Shown: positions 1 through 8,650, counted from the stretch's first letter. The stretch is 53,861 nucleotides of DNA from Rhodobacteraceae bacterium CG17_big_fil_post_rev_8_21_14_2_50_63_15 (GCA_002783205.1 PFEY01000103.1:21242-75102); one strand, 5' to 3'. Notes: generated by a model not told the origin, from the sequence alone. Numbers and translations: made by a program.

Positions 1-270
1 CGGCCTGACAAGCCGCCCTGACAGTTTAAGGGCCTTTGAATTCGTTGTCAGTAGCAATCCGGATGCCGCGTGGTTGTCGATTGGATTCTGCCTCAATTAC
101 TTTGGCTAAAGGGTTGCATGGCGGCTCTGCTCCGTCCTTGAACGGTCGTTTCGACATGTCGTACACCATGGGGATATGTCATCCGTCAAGGGGATGCATC
201 ACTCGGCTGTCGCCATCAGCAACCGTTCGGATGCGGTTCGGGAGAGCCGGCTCTGCGTCCGGGAAAACCG
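1..270. other. Left edge, no supported gene
   Basis: No reading frame here has a convincing start, ribosome binding site or family resemblance. The stretch looks less GC-rich than the genes to its right. It contains a perfect 12-base palindrome, AGAGCCGGCTCT, at 243-254, just beyond the 3' end of the leftward gene at 271. No T-run follows it on either strand, so it is not a convincing terminator. The region may be the intergenic tail of a gene outside the window. Confidence 0.4.
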
Positions 271-1155
271 TCAAATACCCTTTGCCAATGAGTCAACGGC
301 ATCGGCGGACGTCCTGTGTCTGTCGGCGAGCCACTCAGCAATCCGGTATTGTCGAGAATGACGTTCAAACTGATGAATTCGCGTCTTCTCATGGTCGATG
401 ATCGTTTCGATCAAAATCGGGATGCGCCGTCGCCCGGGCAGGGAAAGGTCGGGCGGCAGATCGCTCAGCATCGGACAGCCGAGCGTATCACGAAGGGCCG
501 CAGCCAGTTCATCGATCGTATTCGTCGAAACGAACAGGCCGCCGGTGCTGTCGGCAAGGCATTTGGCGACGGTTTCGCCGTCATAGCCGGAGGCCTCGGG
601 GCTGTTCCACGAGAAAGGGTCATGGGCCACCCGAAAGCCGATGACATGCACGGTGAGGTCGCGCGCCTCTGCCGCGAGGCGTGCGCCAAGCGCGCAGGGC
701 GTGCCGCCGCAGGTCTCGTTGCCATCGGTGACAAGCACGATGATGCCCGACTGGGTGCGGTATCCGAGCACATTTGCGGCAGTCGTCACGGCGGCGGCAA
801 GCGGGGTGAGACCGCCGGGATGGAGCGACTCGATGTCGGCGATCACATCGCTCGCTGCATCGGGGTGAGGCGCGAACCGCAAGGTAATACCCGAACAGCT
901 ATTCTTGCCCCCCGGCCCATAGGTGATCAGGCCGATTCTTCGGAACGGTGCGATATCGGGCATCGCCTGACGCAGGGCCACGCGCGCTTCCTTGATCCGC
1001 GACGGCGCAGTCGGGTTAAAGCTCAGTTCGTTCATCGATGCAGAGCCATCAAAGACCAGCATCGCATCGATGGTGCATCCCGTCGACGCCTGTGGCGCGT
1101 GGCCGGGAAGCGGGGCAAGCAAAGCGAAAGCGAGGGCGAAGGGCAGGGCGCGCAA
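271..1155 (-). CDS. Secreted von Willebrand factor A domain protein
   Basis: A 294-residue protein starting at TTG 1155 gives a clean signal peptide (hydrophobic residues about 3-16, cleavage near residue 23 after APQA). GGAGG lies five bases upstream of that TTG. A longer in-frame version would run into the start of the divergent neighbour. The VWA domain spans about residues 28-230. It has a complete MIDAS metal site: DGSAS at 36-40, Thr117 and Asp144 (VTDG). Such domains bind a divalent ion and mediate protein contacts. Cys pairs (KNSCSG, NETCGG, TPCA) suggest disulfides in the periplasm. The last 60 residues are charged and match no domain I know. The substrate or partner is unknown. Confidence 0.75.
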   Translation of the reverse strand: MRALPFALAFALLAPLPGHAPQASTGCTIDAMLVFDGSASMNELSFNPTAPSRIKEARVALRQAMPDIAPFRRIGLITYGPGGKNSCSGITLRFAPHPDAASDVIADIESLHPGGLTPLAAAVTTAANVLGYRTQSGIIVLVTDGNETCGGTPCALGARLAAEARDLTVHVIGFRVAHDPFSWNSPEASGYDGETVAKCLADSTGGLFVSTNTIDELAAALRDTLGCPMLSDLPPDLSLPGRRRIPILIETIIDHEKTRIHQFERHSRQYRIAEWLADRHRTSADAVDSLAKGI

Positions 1156-1258
1156 GGCAGCCTCCAAAGACTGAGGTATTTTAACGCGCCGACGAGGATT
1201 GTCCAGATACACATGCTTGTGATGACGGAGTTGAGCCGATGCGGGTAGGGTGCGGCCC

Positions 1259-1897
1259 ATGCCGGTGATCGACTATTTCTATTCCGCCCATTCCGCCTTT
1301 GCCTGGCTTGGCTCGGCGCAGGTGCTGAAGATCTGCGCCCGCCATGGGGCGCGGCTGGTGCACAGACCGATCTACCTCTCGCCTGTGGTCGAGGCGGCGG
1401 GGGGGCTGTCCTTTGCTGGGCGCACGCAGGCGCATGTGGACTATTTCTTTGGCCGCGACATCGAGCATTGGGCCGAGTTTCGCGGTGTCGAGGTGATCCG
1501 CCACCGCCCGACGCATCACGACAATCCGCTCGACCTGCCCAATGGCGTGATCATCGCCGCGCAGGAGGCGGGACAGGGCGCGGATGCGCTCTCACATGCG
1601 ATCCTTGGTGCGCATTGGCGCGACGATGCCGATATTGCCGATGCGGCGACGCTCGCGACGCTGATCGCGGGCTGTGGCCTCGATCCCGAGACGCTCCTCG
1701 CGGCGGCTCGGTCGGAGCCGGTGCAGGCGATTCACGCAGCCAATACCGCCGAGGCGATCGCGAGGTCGGTCTTTGGCTCGCCGACCTATTTCGTCGATGG
1801 TGATCCGTTCTACGGTCAGGATCGGCTCGATCTGGTCGAGCGCGCGCTCAGCCGTCCCTTTGCGCCATCGGACTGGTGTAATCCGCCGGTGGGCTGA
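1259..1897 (+). CDS. 2-hydroxychromene-2-carboxylate isomerase / GST-kappa-like DsbA-fold protein
   Basis: A 212-residue cytoplasmic protein of the DsbA-like thioredoxin fold, kappa-GST subgroup. The N-terminus (YFYSAHSAFAWLG) carries the Ser that replaces Cys at the glutathione-binding site. The C-terminal block VFGSPTYFVDG followed by FYGQDRLDLVE is the hallmark of 2-hydroxychromene-2-carboxylate isomerases, which isomerise a naphthalene-catabolic intermediate with glutathione. No aromatic-degradation genes are nearby, so the true substrate is uncertain. ATG 1259 is preferred over GTG 1250 because GGGTAGGG at 1243-1250 lies eight bases before it. It is divergent from the VWA gene. Confidence 0.8.
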   Translation: MPVIDYFYSAHSAFAWLGSAQVLKICARHGARLVHRPIYLSPVVEAAGGLSFAGRTQAHVDYFFGRDIEHWAEFRGVEVIRHRPTHHDNPLDLPNGVIIAAQEAGQGADALSHAILGAHWRDDADIADAATLATLIAGCGLDPETLLAAARSEPVQAIHAANTAEAIARSVFGSPTYFVDGDPFYGQDRLDLVERALSRPFAPSDWCNPPVG

Positions 1898-1937
1898 CCC
1901 GCGCCCCGGAGCAGGGCGCAACGCCCAGGGACAGACC

Positions 1938-2570
1938 TCAGTCGCAGACCCGGGTCCTGACCGAGAAGCGCAACCTCGGGCGCGGCGCGTCGGGATCCTC
2001 GGTCAAGGGCACGAAGGCGGGCGGCGACAGCGGCGAGCCCGTCAGATCCGCGCCGTAACGCTGGCAGATCGCCAGCGGCGAGACAGAGACCGCGGCCGTC
2101 GGTTCGTCGAGGGCGCGCAGATCGACGATGTGACCGGCCTTGGTGCCGATGCCGCGCGTCTCGAACAGCAGGGGCGCGCCCATCTTGTAAAACCGGGTCC
2201 GCGCACCAAAGAGGCGATCTTCATCCTGCCAGTGGGTACCGGAGGCAAGGTGCAACTCATACCTGCCCGGCGGGACGAGAACGCGAAAGAAATCGCCCCC
2301 CACGATATAGGCGGCCAGGGTTGCTTGCCCGGTCTCGTCATGGATCAGCGTCAGGTAATAGTCCTGTCCCGCTCTGGTCCTGACCTGAAGCGGAAAGACG
2401 GCGGGCAAGCTGCTGCTGAGCCACAGAAGCCCGGTTCGCGGCGGGCTGTCACCGGTGTCAGCCGCGACGGGTGCGGGCAGCAGGAGCGCGCCGAGCACCA
2501 GCCCGAGGATAGCGCCCGTGAGGGACATCCGGGGCAGCGGGCGGAGGCGTATCTGGGCGCGCGGCGTCAT
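1938..2570 (-). CDS. Secreted hypothetical protein
   Basis: A 210-residue protein with a basic N-terminus and a long hydrophobic segment (about residues 15-36, ending PAPVAADT) that looks like a signal peptide. The mature part has beta-type patterns, including a block around VLVPPGRYELHLASG resembling the carboxypeptidase-regulatory or beta-sandwich style of small periplasmic proteins. I do not recognise a named family. It ends with two Cys-containing stretches (LAICQRYG and a terminal RVCD). The gene is convergent with the isomerase gene on its left. The function is unknown. Confidence 0.6.
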   Translation of the reverse strand: MTPRAQIRLRPLPRMSLTGAILGLVLGALLLPAPVAADTGDSPPRTGLLWLSSSLPAVFPLQVRTRAGQDYYLTLIHDETGQATLAAYIVGGDFFRVLVPPGRYELHLASGTHWQDEDRLFGARTRFYKMGAPLLFETRGIGTKAGHIVDLRALDEPTAAVSVSPLAICQRYGADLTGSPLSPPAFVPLTEDPDAPRPRLRFSVRTRVCD

Positions 2571-2751
2571 GCGGGGATCTTAGCATCCGAGCGCGCAGAG
2601 GTGCAGGCCCTTTATGGCGTCAACTCCAATGAGCCGCACGCGCGGTTGCTCTGCGGCAGGCCGCGTGGCCTGTTCCCGTCCGCGCGCAGTTCCTGTAAAC
2701 GGACATGAAATGCCCCGGTTCGGGCGCATCCCGGCATCAGGGAGAATGACG

Positions 2752-3069
2752 ATGGCATGGGTTTACTTGGGCCTCGCGGCGATGTTCGAGGTCGCCTTCG
2801 CGATGAGCATGAAATATTCCGAGGGCTTCACGCGGCCGCTGGCGACCGCCATCACGATCATCGGGGTGATCGGCGGCATCGGCTTTCTCACCCTCGCGCT
2901 CAAGACGCTGCCGGTGAGCGTGGCCTATCCGATCTGGACCGCTGTCGGCACGCTGGGCACGGTGATCCTTGGTTTTGCCCTGCTTGGGGAAAGTCTTTCG
3001 GCGCTGAAGATCGTCTCTGCCGCTGCGATCGTCTTTGGTGTGGCGGGGCTGAAGCTCTCGGGCAGCTGA
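2752..3069 (+). CDS. SMR-family small multidrug or guanidinium-type exporter
   Basis: A 105-residue inner-membrane protein with four predicted helices. It has the SMR hallmarks: MAWVYL at the N-terminus, the essential membrane Glu at residue 13 (equivalent to EmrE Glu14), and a [16 protein letters not shown] block in helix 3. SMR proteins act as dimers that exchange protons for cationic drugs or guanidinium. ATG 2752 fits the family N-terminus and has GGGAGA a few bases upstream. An in-frame ATG two codons earlier is possible. It sits directly before rplO, where rpmD/rpsE would be expected in the classical order. The substrate cannot be told from sequence. Confidence 0.85.
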   Translation: MAWVYLGLAAMFEVAFAMSMKYSEGFTRPLATAITIIGVIGGIGFLTLALKTLPVSVAYPIWTAVGTLGTVILGFALLGESLSALKIVSAAAIVFGVAGLKLSGS

Positions 3070-3099
3070 GGCGCGACGTTGCCCGGCCCGTCAAGGCTC

Positions 3100-3128
3100 T
3101 TGATCCCTGCACGCCCTGCGTCTATACG
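3100..3128 (+). promoter_or_regulatory. Predicted housekeeping promoter for rplO-secY cluster
   Basis: TTGATC at 3100-3105 and TATACG at 3123-3128 are separated by exactly 17 bases, a good sigma-70-type pair. The predicted start near 3135 would leave a leader of about 93 bases before rplO. It explains how the ribosomal genes are expressed although the upstream gene is an exporter. This is inference from sequence only. Confidence 0.55.
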
Positions 3129-3227
3129 CGCCCGGTGGCCCTAGGATGGGGTCCGACTCAACCACAGACACGCCGCGTTCGGTCGCTCCCGTCGCTGGGG
3201 GCCGCATCCGGCAAGGAGATAGCGACA

Positions 3228-3701
3228 ATGAAACTGAATGAACTGCACGACAATCCCGGGGCCAACAAGCGCAAGAAGCGGGTCGGCCGTGGTCCGGGTT
3301 CTGGCATGGGCAAGACCGGTGGCCGGGGGATCAAGGGTCAGAAATCGCGATCGGGTGTCGCGATCGGCGGCTACGAGGGTGGCCAGATGCCGCTCTATCA
3401 GCGCCTGCCCAAGCGCGGCTTTACCAAGCCGAACCGCAAATCCTATGCCGTGATCAATCTCGGCCTGATCCAGAAATTCGTCGATGCCAAGAAACTCGAT
3501 GCTTCTGCCGCGATCACCGAGGACGTGCTGGTGGCCTCTGGCGTCGTGCGCCGCAAGCTCGACGGGATCCGGGTTCTGGCCAAGGGGGATGTTACCGCCA
3601 AGCTGACCATCGCCGTCACCGGCGCGTCGCGCGCGGCGGTCGTGGCGGTCGAAAAGGCGGGCGGAACGCTGACGGTCGCAACCGTGCAGGCCGCTGAATA
3701 A
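3228..3701 (+). CDS. rplO: Large-subunit ribosomal protein L15
   Basis: A 157-residue ribosomal protein that helps late assembly of the 50S subunit. The N-terminus [12 protein letters not shown] and the glycine- and lysine-rich stretch with [15 protein letters not shown] are diagnostic. The [15 protein letters not shown] block is the L15 core. ATG 3228 has AAGGAG nine or so bases upstream. It leads the row rplO-secY-adk-rpsM-rpsK-rpoA-rplQ. Unusually, the gene before it is an SMR exporter rather than rpmD, and a promoter-like pair lies at 3100-3128. Confidence 0.97.
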   Translation: MKLNELHDNPGANKRKKRVGRGPGSGMGKTGGRGIKGQKSRSGVAIGGYEGGQMPLYQRLPKRGFTKPNRKSYAVINLGLIQKFVDAKKLDASAAITEDVLVASGVVRRKLDGIRVLAKGDVTAKLTIAVTGASRAAVVAVEKAGGTLTVATVQAAE

Positions 3702-3710
3702 GAGGTTGTG

Positions 3711-3728
3711 AGCGGCCTCGGTGCCGCT
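3711..3728 (+). repeat. Inverted repeat after rplO
   Basis: AGCGGC and GCCGCT form a six-pair stem around a six-base loop, ten bases after the rplO stop. No T-run follows, so it is more likely an RNA-processing or pausing hairpin than a terminator. Confidence 0.45.
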
Positions 3729-3752
3729 TACATATGCCTCGAGTTTTCCTTG

Positions 3753-3788
3753 ACGCCGCCTGAGCTGGAAAACAGCCCAAGGCGGCGT
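3753..3788 (+). promoter_or_regulatory. Two-part stem-loop in rplO-secY leader
   Basis: ACGCCGCC (3753-3760) pairs with GGCGGCGT (3781-3788). Inside it GCTG (3764-3767) pairs with CAGC (3773-3776) around a GAAAA loop. The structure ends about 23 bases before the secY start, so it could influence secY translation or mRNA processing. It lacks a T-run and is not a terminator. Confidence 0.45.
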
Positions 3789-3811
3789 TGACATATGAAA
3801 GAGACCCGCGA

Positions 3812-5176
3812 ATGGTATCTGCAGCAGAGCAAATGGCGGCCAATACAAGTTGGGCCGCGCTGGGCAAAGCCACCGATCTGCGCAAGCGCATCTTCTTCAC
3901 CCTAGGACTCCTGATCGTCTATCGTCTGGGCACATTCATTCCGGTGCCGGGTATTGATGGTGCGGCCTTGCGCGATTTCATGGAAGGTGCCCAGGCCAGC
4001 ATCGGCGGCATGCTGAGCATGTTCACCGGTGGTGCGCTGGGGCGGATGGGCATCTTTGCGCTGGGCATCATGCCCTATATCTCGGCCTCGATCATCGTGC
4101 AGCTGCTGACGGCCATGGTGCCGGCACTTGAGCAGCTCAAGAAAGAGGGCGAGCAGGGGCGCAAGAAGATCAACCAATACACCCGCTATGGCACGGTGCT
4201 GTTGGCCACGCTGCAATCCTATGGCCTGGCCGTCAGCTTGCAGGCGGGCGAGATCGTGACCAATCCGGGGGCGTTTTTCATCGTCTCCTGCATGATCACG
4301 CTGATCGGCGGCACGATGTTCCTGATGTGGCTGGGCGAGCAGATCACCGCGCGCGGCATCGGTAACGGCATTTCGCTCATTATCTTTGTCGGCATCATCG
4401 CGGAAGTGCCCGCCGCATTGGCGCAGTTCTTTGCCTCTGGCCGGTCCGGCGCGATCAGCCCGGCGGTGATCATCGGGGTGATGCTCATGGTGGTGGTGGT
4501 GATTGCTTTTGTGGTGTTCATGGAACGCAGTCTGCGCAAGATCCATATCCAGTATCCGCGCCGTCAGGTGGGGATGAAGGTGTATGATGGCGGGTCGAGC
4601 CATCTGCCGATCAAGGTCAACCCGGCGGGCGTGATCCCGGCAATCTTTGCCTCCTCGCTGTTGCTCCTGCCCGCGACGATCAGCACCTTTTCGGGCAATC
4701 AGACCAATCCGATCATGTCCACGGTCATGGCCTATTTCGGCCCCGGTCAGCCGCTTTATCTGGTGTTTTTTACGGCGATGATTGTGTTTTTCACCTTTTT
4801 TTACACCTTTAACGTGTCGTTCAAGACCGATGAGGTTGCGGAGAATCTCAAGAACCAGAACGGCTTTATCCCCGGAATCCGTCCCGGCAAGCGCACGGCG
4901 GAGTATCTTGACTACGTTGTGAACCGGGTGCTGGTGCTGGGCGCGGCCTATCTGGCGGCGGTGTGTCTGCTGCCGGAAATCCTGCGCAATCAGTTTGCCA
5001 TTCCTTTCTACTTTGGCGGCACCTCGGTTCTGATCGTGGTGTCGGTCACGATGGACACGATCCAGCAGGTTCAGTCGCATCTGCTGGCGCATCAGTATGA
5101 AGGTCTGATCGAGAAATCTCAGCTGAGCGGCAAGGGCAAGAAACGGCCGCGTCGAGGCGGGGTGACGCGCCGATGA
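3812..5176 (+). CDS. secY: Preprotein translocase channel subunit SecY
   Basis: A 454-residue polytopic membrane protein with ten predicted helices. It forms the Sec channel with SecE and SecG and accepts preproteins from SecA and nascent membrane proteins from the ribosome. The N-terminus [11 protein letters not shown] is typical of Rhodobacterales Sec[11 protein letters not shown], the GIGNGIS loop and the cytoplasmic IPGIRPGK loop are family signatures. ATG 3812 is chosen because it gives this N-terminus and has an AAAGAG-type site upstream; a TTG at 3788 is in frame but poorly placed. The stop overlaps the adk start by four bases (ATGA), implying translational coupling. Confidence 0.97.
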   Translation: MVSAAEQMAANTSWAALGKATDLRKRIFFTLGLLIVYRLGTFIPVPGIDGAALRDFMEGAQASIGGMLSMFTGGALGRMGIFALGIMPYISASIIVQLLTAMVPALEQLKKEGEQGRKKINQYTRYGTVLLATLQSYGLAVSLQAGEIVTNPGAFFIVSCMITLIGGTMFLMWLGEQITARGIGNGISLIIFVGIIAEVPAALAQFFASGRSGAISPAVIIGVMLMVVVVIAFVVFMERSLRKIHIQYPRRQVGMKVYDGGSSHLPIKVNPAGVIPAIFASSLLLLPATISTFSGNQTNPIMSTVMAYFGPGQPLYLVFFTAMIVFFTFFYTFNVSFKTDEVAENLKNQNGFIPGIRPGKRTAEYLDYVVNRVLVLGAAYLAAVCLLPEILRNQFAIPFYFGGTSVLIVVSVTMDTIQQVQSHLLAHQYEGLIEKSQLSGKGKKRPRRGGVTRR

Positions 5177-5832
5177 ACATCATTCTTCTCGGGCCGCCGG
5201 GGGCGGGCAAGGGCACGCAGGCGCATCATCTGGTCGAGACCCGCGACATGATCCAGCTTTCGACCGGCGACATGCTGCGCGAGGCCAAGGACAGCGGATC
5301 AGAGATGGGCCGCATCGTGGCGGATGTGATGGCCCGCGGCGATCTGGTGACGGACGAGATCGTGATCGGGCTCATTCGCGAACGGTTGCAGGGCGAAAAA
5401 CGCGGCGGCTTCATCTTTGACGGCTTTCCGCGCACCCTTGCACAGGCCGATGCGCTGGCCGATCTGCTGGAAGAGCAGGACGAAACGCTCGACGCGGTGA
5501 TCGAGTTGCGCGTCGATGACGAGGCGCTTGTCGAACGCATCACCGCGCGCTCGACCTGCGGCGCCTGCGGCGAGGTCTATAACGACATCACCAAGCCCTG
5601 GCCCGCGGATGGGAAATGCGTGAAATGCGGCTCTACCGACATCCGCCGCCGTGCCGATGACACGGCTGACGCTCTGCGCAACCGTCTGATGGAATATTAC
5701 AAGAAGACCTCGCCGCTGATCGGTTACTACTATGCGCATGGACAACTCACCACGGTCGATGGTCTGGGCGAAATCGAGGCGGTTCAGACGGCAATCGAGG
5801 GCGCGCTTGACAGAGAGGGATCTGGGGCTTGA
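5173..5832 (+). CDS. adk: Adenylate kinase
   Basis: A 219-residue cytoplasmic enzyme that interconverts ATP plus AMP and two ADP. The P-loop GPPGAGKGT is at residues 7-15, the AMP site DGFPRT near residues 84-89, and the LID follows. The LID carries four Cys (CGACG and CVKCGS), so it should be of the zinc-binding long type, unlike the zinc-free E. coli enzyme. Its place after secY with an ATGA overlap is the ancestral arrangement in spc operons. No oddities were seen. Confidence 0.97.
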   Translation: MNIILLGPPGAGKGTQAHHLVETRDMIQLSTGDMLREAKDSGSEMGRIVADVMARGDLVTDEIVIGLIRERLQGEKRGGFIFDGFPRTLAQADALADLLEEQDETLDAVIELRVDDEALVERITARSTCGACGEVYNDITKPWPADGKCVKCGSTDIRRRADDTADALRNRLMEYYKKTSPLIGYYYAHGQLTTVDGLGEIEAVQTAIEGALDREGSGA

Positions 5833-5871
5833 CGCCCTGCTCATTTCCCAATAACCAGCCCTTTCTTGACC

Positions 5872-5906
5872 CCGAGATTGATTCTCGGTCGGGGCATCGC
5901 CCGACC
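5872..5906 (+). promoter_or_regulatory. Two overlapping hairpins in adk-rpsM gap
   Basis: CCGAGA/TCTCGG (5872-5888, loop TTGAT) is followed by GGTCGGG/CCCGACC (5887-5906, loop GCATCG). They share two G residues, so the full stems are partly mutually exclusive. They lie in the 182-base gap before rpsM, about 110 bases upstream of its start. A role as a leader control element for the alpha-operon genes is possible but unproven. Confidence 0.4.
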
Positions 5907-6014
5907 TGAGTCGCTCATCCGAATTCAGCTGCGGCCCGGAGCGATTGCGCCTCGGGCTTGCGTTGTGAAAAAAGGTTCTGGTGCTACGGAACCGCAACAA
6001 AAAGGAAACTGCAC

Positions 6015-6383
6015 TTGGCACGTATCGCCGGCGTCAACATCCCGACCAACAAACGGGTTCCAATCGCCCTCACCTACATCACCGGAATTGGCTATGCGTC
6101 GGCCAAAGCCATCTGCGAAGCTGTGAACATCGATATTTCGCGCCGCGTCAATCAGCTTTCGGATTCCGAGACGCTCGCGCTGCGCGAACATATCGACGCC
6201 AATTACACCGTGGAAGGCGACCTGCGCCGCGAGACGCAGATGAACATCAAGCGCCTGATGGATCTTGGTTGCTATCGCGGTCTGCGTCATCGGCGGAATC
6301 TGCCGGTGCGTGGTCAGCGCACCCATACAAATGCCCGCACCCGCAAAGGCCCCGCAAAGGCCATTGCCGGCAAGAAGAAATAA
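6015..6383 (+). CDS. rpsM: Small-subunit ribosomal protein S13 (TTG start)
   Basis: A 122-residue ribosomal protein of the 30S head that contacts tRNA and the 50S subunit. The N-terminus [14 protein letters not shown], the GIGYASAK helix-two-turn-helix region and the basic tail ([17 protein letters not shown]) are diagnostic. The only start giving the conserved N-terminus is TTG 6015, which has AAAGGAAA at 6001-6008. An ATG farther upstream would add about 19 unrelated residues. It is followed by rpsK after 14 bases. The weak start codon may help balance its expression. Confidence 0.96.
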   Translation: MARIAGVNIPTNKRVPIALTYITGIGYASAKAICEAVNIDISRRVNQLSDSETLALREHIDANYTVEGDLRRETQMNIKRLMDLGCYRGLRHRRNLPVRGQRTHTNARTRKGPAKAIAGKKK

Positions 6384-6397
6384 GGAGGGCATGAGAT

Positions 6398-6787
6398 ATG
6401 GCACGTGATACCAAACGCACCAAGAAGAAAGTTTCCAAGAACATCGCCACTGGCGTTGCGCATGTGAACTCGTCCTTCAACAACACAAAGATCCTGATCT
6501 CTGACGTGCAGGGCAATGCGATCGCCTGGTCCTCGGCCGGCACGATGGGCTTCAAGGGGTCGCGCAAATCGACGCCCTATGCCGCGCAGATGGCGGCAGA
6601 AGATGCCGGGCGCAAGGCTCAGGAACATGGTATGCGCTCTCTGGATGTCGAGGTTCAGGGGCCGGGCTCGGGCCGTGAATCGGCGCTCCGTGCGCTTGCA
6701 GCCGTCGGTTTCAACATCACCTCGATCCGTGATGTGACCCCGATGGCGCATAACGGCTGCCGGCCGCCGAAACGCCGCCGGGTCTGA
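6398..6787 (+). CDS. rpsK: Small-subunit ribosomal protein S11
   Basis: A 129-residue protein of the 30S platform, next to the Shine-Dalgarno/anti-Shine-Dalgarno helix and E site. The family blocks [30 protein letters not shown] and the basic C-terminus [11 protein letters not shown] are intact. A strong AAGGAGGG lies eight bases before ATG 6398. It is the second gene of the rpsM-rpsK-rpoA-rplQ row. A hairpin follows the stop codon. Confidence 0.97.
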   Translation: MARDTKRTKKKVSKNIATGVAHVNSSFNNTKILISDVQGNAIAWSSAGTMGFKGSRKSTPYAAQMAAEDAGRKAQEHGMRSLDVEVQGPGSGRESALRALAAVGFNITSIRDVTPMAHNGCRPPKRRRV

Positions 6788-6801
6788 TTCGATCGCTATT
6801 C

Positions 6802-6832
6802 AGGCAGGGCCGCGCAGATGTGCGGTCCGCCT
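6802..6832 (+). repeat. Stem-loop in rpsK-rpoA gap
   Basis: AGGC pairs with GCCT on the outside and GGGCCGC with GCGGTCC inside (one G-U pair, one bulged A), around an eight-base loop. It begins 15 bases after rpsK and ends about 65 bases before rpoA. The flanking sequence lacks a strong T-run, so partial attenuation or mRNA processing fits better than full termination. Confidence 0.45.
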
Positions 6833-6899
6833 TCGTCATTTATAACCTCGGGCGTTCTGGACCTTTGGACATGGGAACAGAACTGGAATGGAGGGACGC

Positions 6900-7916
6900 A
6901 TGATCCACAAGAACTGGGCCGAACTGATCAAGCCAACACAACTTGACGTGAAGCCGGGCAATGACCCGCTGCGTCAGGCCACGCTGGTGGCCGAGCCGCT
7001 GGAACGTGGCTTTGGCCTGACGCTGGGCAATGCGCTGCGCCGCGTGATGATGTCCTCGCTGCAAGGGGCCGCCATCACCGCCGTGCAGATCGACAATGTG
7101 CTGCACGAGTTTTCGTCGGTTGCCGGTGTCCGCGAGGATGTCACGGACATCGTTCTGAACCTCAAGGGTGTCGCTATCCGCATGGAAGTGGACGGACCCA
7201 AACGTCTGTCGGTCAATGCCAAGGGGCCGGGTGTCGTGACCGCTGGCGATATCTCGGACAGCGCCGGGATCGAGATCCTCAACAAGGCGCATGTGATCTG
7301 CCATCTCGATGAAGGGGCCGATCTGTTCATGGAATTGACCGTGAACACCGGCAAGGGGTATGTGTCTGCCGACAAGAACCGGCCCGAGGATGCCCCGATC
7401 GGTCTCATTCCCATAGATGCCATCTATTCGCCGATCACCAAGGTCAGCTATGATGTGCAGCCAACCCGCGAGGGTCAGGTTCTGGACTATGACAAACTGA
7501 CCATGAAGATCGAGACGGACGGATCGCTGACCCCGGATGATGCGGTGGCCTATGCCGCCCGCATCCTTCAGGATCAGCTGTCGGTGTTTGTCAATTTCGA
7601 CGAGCCGGAATCGGCTACCCGTCTGGATGATGAGGATGGGCTGGAATTCAATCCGCTCCTGCTCAAGAAAGTGGACGAGCTGGAACTCAGCGTGCGTTCG
7701 GCCAATTGCCTCAAGAACGACAACATCGTCTATATCGGCGATCTGATCCAGAAAACCGAGGCCGAGATGCTGCGCACCCCGAACTTTGGCCGCAAGTCCC
7801 TGAACGAGATCAAGGAAGTGCTCTCGGGAATGGGTCTGCACCTTGGAATGGATGTCGAGGACTGGCCGCCTGACAATATCGAGGATCTGGCCAAGAAGTT
7901 CGAAGACGCCTTTTGA
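6900..7916 (+). CDS. rpoA: RNA polymerase alpha subunit
   Basis: A 338-residue subunit whose N-terminal domain (about 1-235) dimerises and nucleates assembly of RNA polymerase. Its C-terminal domain (about 255-338) contacts UP-element DNA and activators. Family signatures include [15 protein letters not shown] in the N-domain and NIVYIGDL with [14 protein letters not shown] in the C-domain. ATG 6900 gives the usual [13 protein letters not shown]-terminus with GGAGG just upstream; ATG 6888 would put that ribosome binding site inside the gene. A 147-base gap with two perfect hairpins separates it from rplQ. Confidence 0.97.
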   Translation: MIHKNWAELIKPTQLDVKPGNDPLRQATLVAEPLERGFGLTLGNALRRVMMSSLQGAAITAVQIDNVLHEFSSVAGVREDVTDIVLNLKGVAIRMEVDGPKRLSVNAKGPGVVTAGDISDSAGIEILNKAHVICHLDEGADLFMELTVNTGKGYVSADKNRPEDAPIGLIPIDAIYSPITKVSYDVQPTREGQVLDYDKLTMKIETDGSLTPDDAVAYAARILQDQLSVFVNFDEPESATRLDDEDGLEFNPLLLKKVDELELSVRSANCLKNDNIVYIGDLIQKTEAEMLRTPNFGRKSLNEIKEVLSGMGLHLGMDVEDWPPDNIEDLAKKFEDAF

Positions 7917-7924
7917 CCACGGAG

Positions 7925-7971
7925 CCGGAAACTTGAAAAGTTTCCGGACCGATTTCTTTTCAAGAAATCGG
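7925..7971 (+). repeat. Paired perfect hairpins in rpoA-rplQ gap
   Basis: Hairpin 1 (7925-7947) is CCGGAAACTT, loop GAA, AAGTTTCCGG. Hairpin 2 (7949-7971) is CCGATTTCTT, loop TTC, AAGAAATCGG. Each has a perfect ten-pair stem, and one base separates them. The central nonamers, CTTGAAAAG and CTTTTCAAG, are exact reverse complements, so the loops could pair with each other or the two arms could swap partners. The element begins eight bases after the rpoA stop. It resembles a REP/BIME-type intergenic element; no second copy was noticed in this window. Confidence 0.75.
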
Positions 7972-8063
7972 CACACTGACACGACGGGCAATCCTGCCCC
8001 AAGGAGAGGGAGCTGACACGCATCAGCCCCCCGGACAAAGCAAAAACGCTTAGGAGATAGAAA

Positions 8064-8486
8064 ATGCGTCACGCCAGAGGATACCGCCGCCTCAACCGCA
8101 CCCATGAGCACCGCAAGGCGCTGTGGGCGAACATGGCCGGCTCGCTCATCGAACATGAGCAGATCAAGACCACCTTGCCAAAGGCCAAGGAATTGCGCCC
8201 GATCATCGAGAAGCTGATCACGCTGGGCAAACGTGGGGATTTGCACGCGCGCCGTCAGGCAGCGGCCCAACTGAAACAAGACGCCTATGTGGCCAAGTTG
8301 TTCGACGTTCTTGGCCCGCGCTATGCGGAACGTCAGGGCGGTTATGTCCGGGTGCTCAAGGCCGGGTTCCGCTATGGCGATATGGCGCCGATGGCGATCA
8401 TCGAATTCGTCGATCGCGATCTCAATGCCAAGGGCGCAGGCGACAAGGCCCGCGTCGCTGCCGAAGAGATGGCCGACGAAGAATAG
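8064..8486 (+). CDS. rplQ: Large-subunit ribosomal protein L17
   Basis: A 140-residue 50S protein near the peptide exit tunnel. The N-terminus [20 protein letters not shown] and the [21 protein letters not shown] block are diagnostic. TAGGAGATAG precedes ATG 8064. The C-terminal acidic tail (AAEEMADEE) is typical of alphaproteobacterial L17. It closes the ribosomal row and is followed by a strong terminator at 8515. The long gap before it, with a hairpin pair, is unusual for a gene normally co-transcribed tightly with rpoA. Confidence 0.97.
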   Translation: MRHARGYRRLNRTHEHRKALWANMAGSLIEHEQIKTTLPKAKELRPIIEKLITLGKRGDLHARRQAAAQLKQDAYVAKLFDVLGPRYAERQGGYVRVLKAGFRYGDMAPMAIIEFVDRDLNAKGAGDKARVAAEEMADEE

Positions 8487-8514
8487 ATCCGGGCCGCCCG
8501 GGTCCACGGTGTTG

Positions 8515-8543
8515 CCCCCGCCCTCACCGGCGGGGGTTGTCGT
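8515..8543 (+). terminator. Intrinsic terminator after rplQ
   Basis: CCCCCGCC (8515-8522) and GGCGGGGG (8529-8536) form a perfect eight-pair GC stem around a six-base loop. It is followed by TTGTCGTTT. Its position 28 bases after the rplQ stop fits the end of the ribosomal transcript. Confidence 0.75.
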
Positions 8544-8587
8544 TTGTGGCAATTTGGGTATTTGGACCAAGAAGAAACACGGCAGGC

Positions 8588-8616
8588 TTGCATTGGCCGC
8601 AGGCCGCCCGCATATC
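8588..8616 (+). promoter_or_regulatory. Possible promoter before Do-like protease
   Basis: TTGCAT (8588-8593) and CATATC (8611-8616) are 17 bases apart, between the rplQ terminator and the protease start. The match is moderate. A stress sigma factor could equally control this gene. Confidence 0.35.
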
Positions 8617-8650
8617 CTGTCGCTGACCGTCGAGCGGCGTGGAGGTCTGA

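Noticed and set aside
243-254. AGAGCCGGCTCT as terminator of the VWA gene
   Set aside because: A perfect palindrome but no T-run follows and the stem would have no loop; noted only as a palindrome.
36-401. A 121-codon open frame at the left edge
   Set aside because: No ribosome binding site, no family pattern, and it overlaps the end of the VWA gene.
3788-3793. TTGACA just before secY as a -35 box
   Set aside because: No -10 element lies 16-18 bases later, and the hexamer is part of a hairpin arm and its flank.
3902-5092. A 396-codon open frame antisense to secY
   Set aside because: A shadow of SecY with runs of His and Arg; no start signal or family match.
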